From AP-15 sp963703665 (lineage in GTDB: Bacteria > Pseudomonadota > Alphaproteobacteria > ATCC43930 > CGMCC-115725), in contig CAVPFB010000008.1 of assembly GCA_963703665.1 (NCBI GenBank), forward strand, positions 62,001 through 126,000: DNA of 64,000 bases. Reading direction: 5' to 3'. The notes beneath the pieces were generated by a model. That model did no database searches. It was given only the letters and a program-made list of their open reading frames with translations, and had not been told where the DNA came from. Below, one piece after another: positions 63,835 through 64,000 of this stretch (position 1 is its first letter; each line of letters begins with the position of its first letter). A program made the translations under genes and the position numbers.

Positions 63835-64000
63835 GCTCTGCCCCACAATTCCTTCGAGGCGAGCCGCGCGCCATCGGCCAAAGCGGCAAGCTTCGTCCAG
63901 ACGACGCTCGGATGGACCTCGCAGGAGGTCGAGAAGCTGGCGAAGCCGCAATCGGCGCCGGCGATGACTTTCTCGCGGCCGACGACTTCGGCAAACCGCG
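63831..64000 (-). CDS. MetE-like (cobalamin-independent methionine synthase superfamily) protein, C-terminus only
   Basis: The last 55 codons of a minus-strand gene enter from the right edge. The segment VIAGADCGFASFSTSCEVHP, then SVVWTKLAALADGARLASKE LW (last two residues separated here), is the C-terminus of the UROD/MetE-like superfamily: the Cys of ADCGF is the zinc ligand near the end of MetE. Short MetE-like proteins of about 370 residues with this ending are common in alphaproteobacteria as putative methyltransferases. The start is outside the window. The stop overlaps the end of the MFS gene by four bases. Confidence 0.8.
   Translation of the reverse strand, partial: RFAEVVGREKVIAGADCGFASFSTSCEVHPSVVWTKLAALADGARLASKELWGRA

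Overview
The window is GC-rich (roughly two thirds G+C by eye) with dense, often overlapping genes. The gene content and the palindromic dispersed repeats suggest an alphaproteobacterium, perhaps of the Rhodospirillales or Hyphomicrobiales. That placement is an inference from style and families; there is no rRNA or other phylogenetic marker here. I saw no tRNA, rRNA, CRISPR array, phage or insertion sequence.

Layout. 0-5.7 kb: a secreted TIGR03118-type protein running off the left edge; a Tat-exported HiPIP and an outer-membrane porin with an N-terminal c-type haem that resembles the iron-oxidation protein Cyc2; an ECF sigma/anti-sigma pair; an SDR. 5.7-8.3 kb: NudC, a long ArsR-type regulator, and a Phd/PIN toxin-antitoxin locus whose toxin gene is broken. 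8.4-17.8 kb: a complete dipeptide/oligopeptide ABC importer (binding protein, two permeases, two ATPases), followed by murein endopeptidase MepA, an M3 oligopeptidase and an atypical SDR; together these look like peptide uptake and turnover. 18.3-24.4 kb: envelope sugar genes (two large membrane proteins, a family 9 glycosyltransferase, a methyltransferase). 24.5-33.2 kb: housekeeping and catabolic genes (GST, MFS, PRC-barrel, MsbA-like ABC exporter, cupin, zinc alcohol dehydrogenase, an unknown 190-residue protein, MmgE/PrpD). 33.3-45.1 kb: a type II secretion system, gspE-F-H-I-J and gspL-M-C-D-K on the minus strand, with gspG alone and convergent at one end and prepilin peptidase gspO divergent at the other. 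45.9-50.5 kb: a 1533-residue secreted RHS protein ending in an HNH-like (xHH) nuclease tip. 50.5-64 kb: gamma-glutamyltransferase, ClC channel, hydantoinase, a Gly-rich secreted protein, LysR regulator, DUF3050 protein, a seven-repeat GloVer protein, an N-carbamoyl-D-amino-acid hydrolase, an MFS transporter, and the end of a MetE-like gene at the right edge.

How parts fit together. Hydantoinase plus D-carbamoylase form the classical route from hydantoins to D-amino acids, and the MFS gene next to the carbamoylase is a candidate importer. HiPIP plus porin-cytochrome is a plausible two-part electron path across the outer membrane. The type II system could export the RHS protein, which has a Sec signal peptide.

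Data caution. Many genes carry single-base indels although every conserved motif survives in one frame or another: vapC, gspC, gspD, gamma-glutamyltransferase, ClC, hydantoinase, a small gene at 58.4 kb and the last MFS gene. The indels cluster at 50.5-55.4 and 62.9-63.8 kb. This pattern fits uncorrected sequencing or assembly error at least as well as gene decay, so the pseudogene labels below are provisional.
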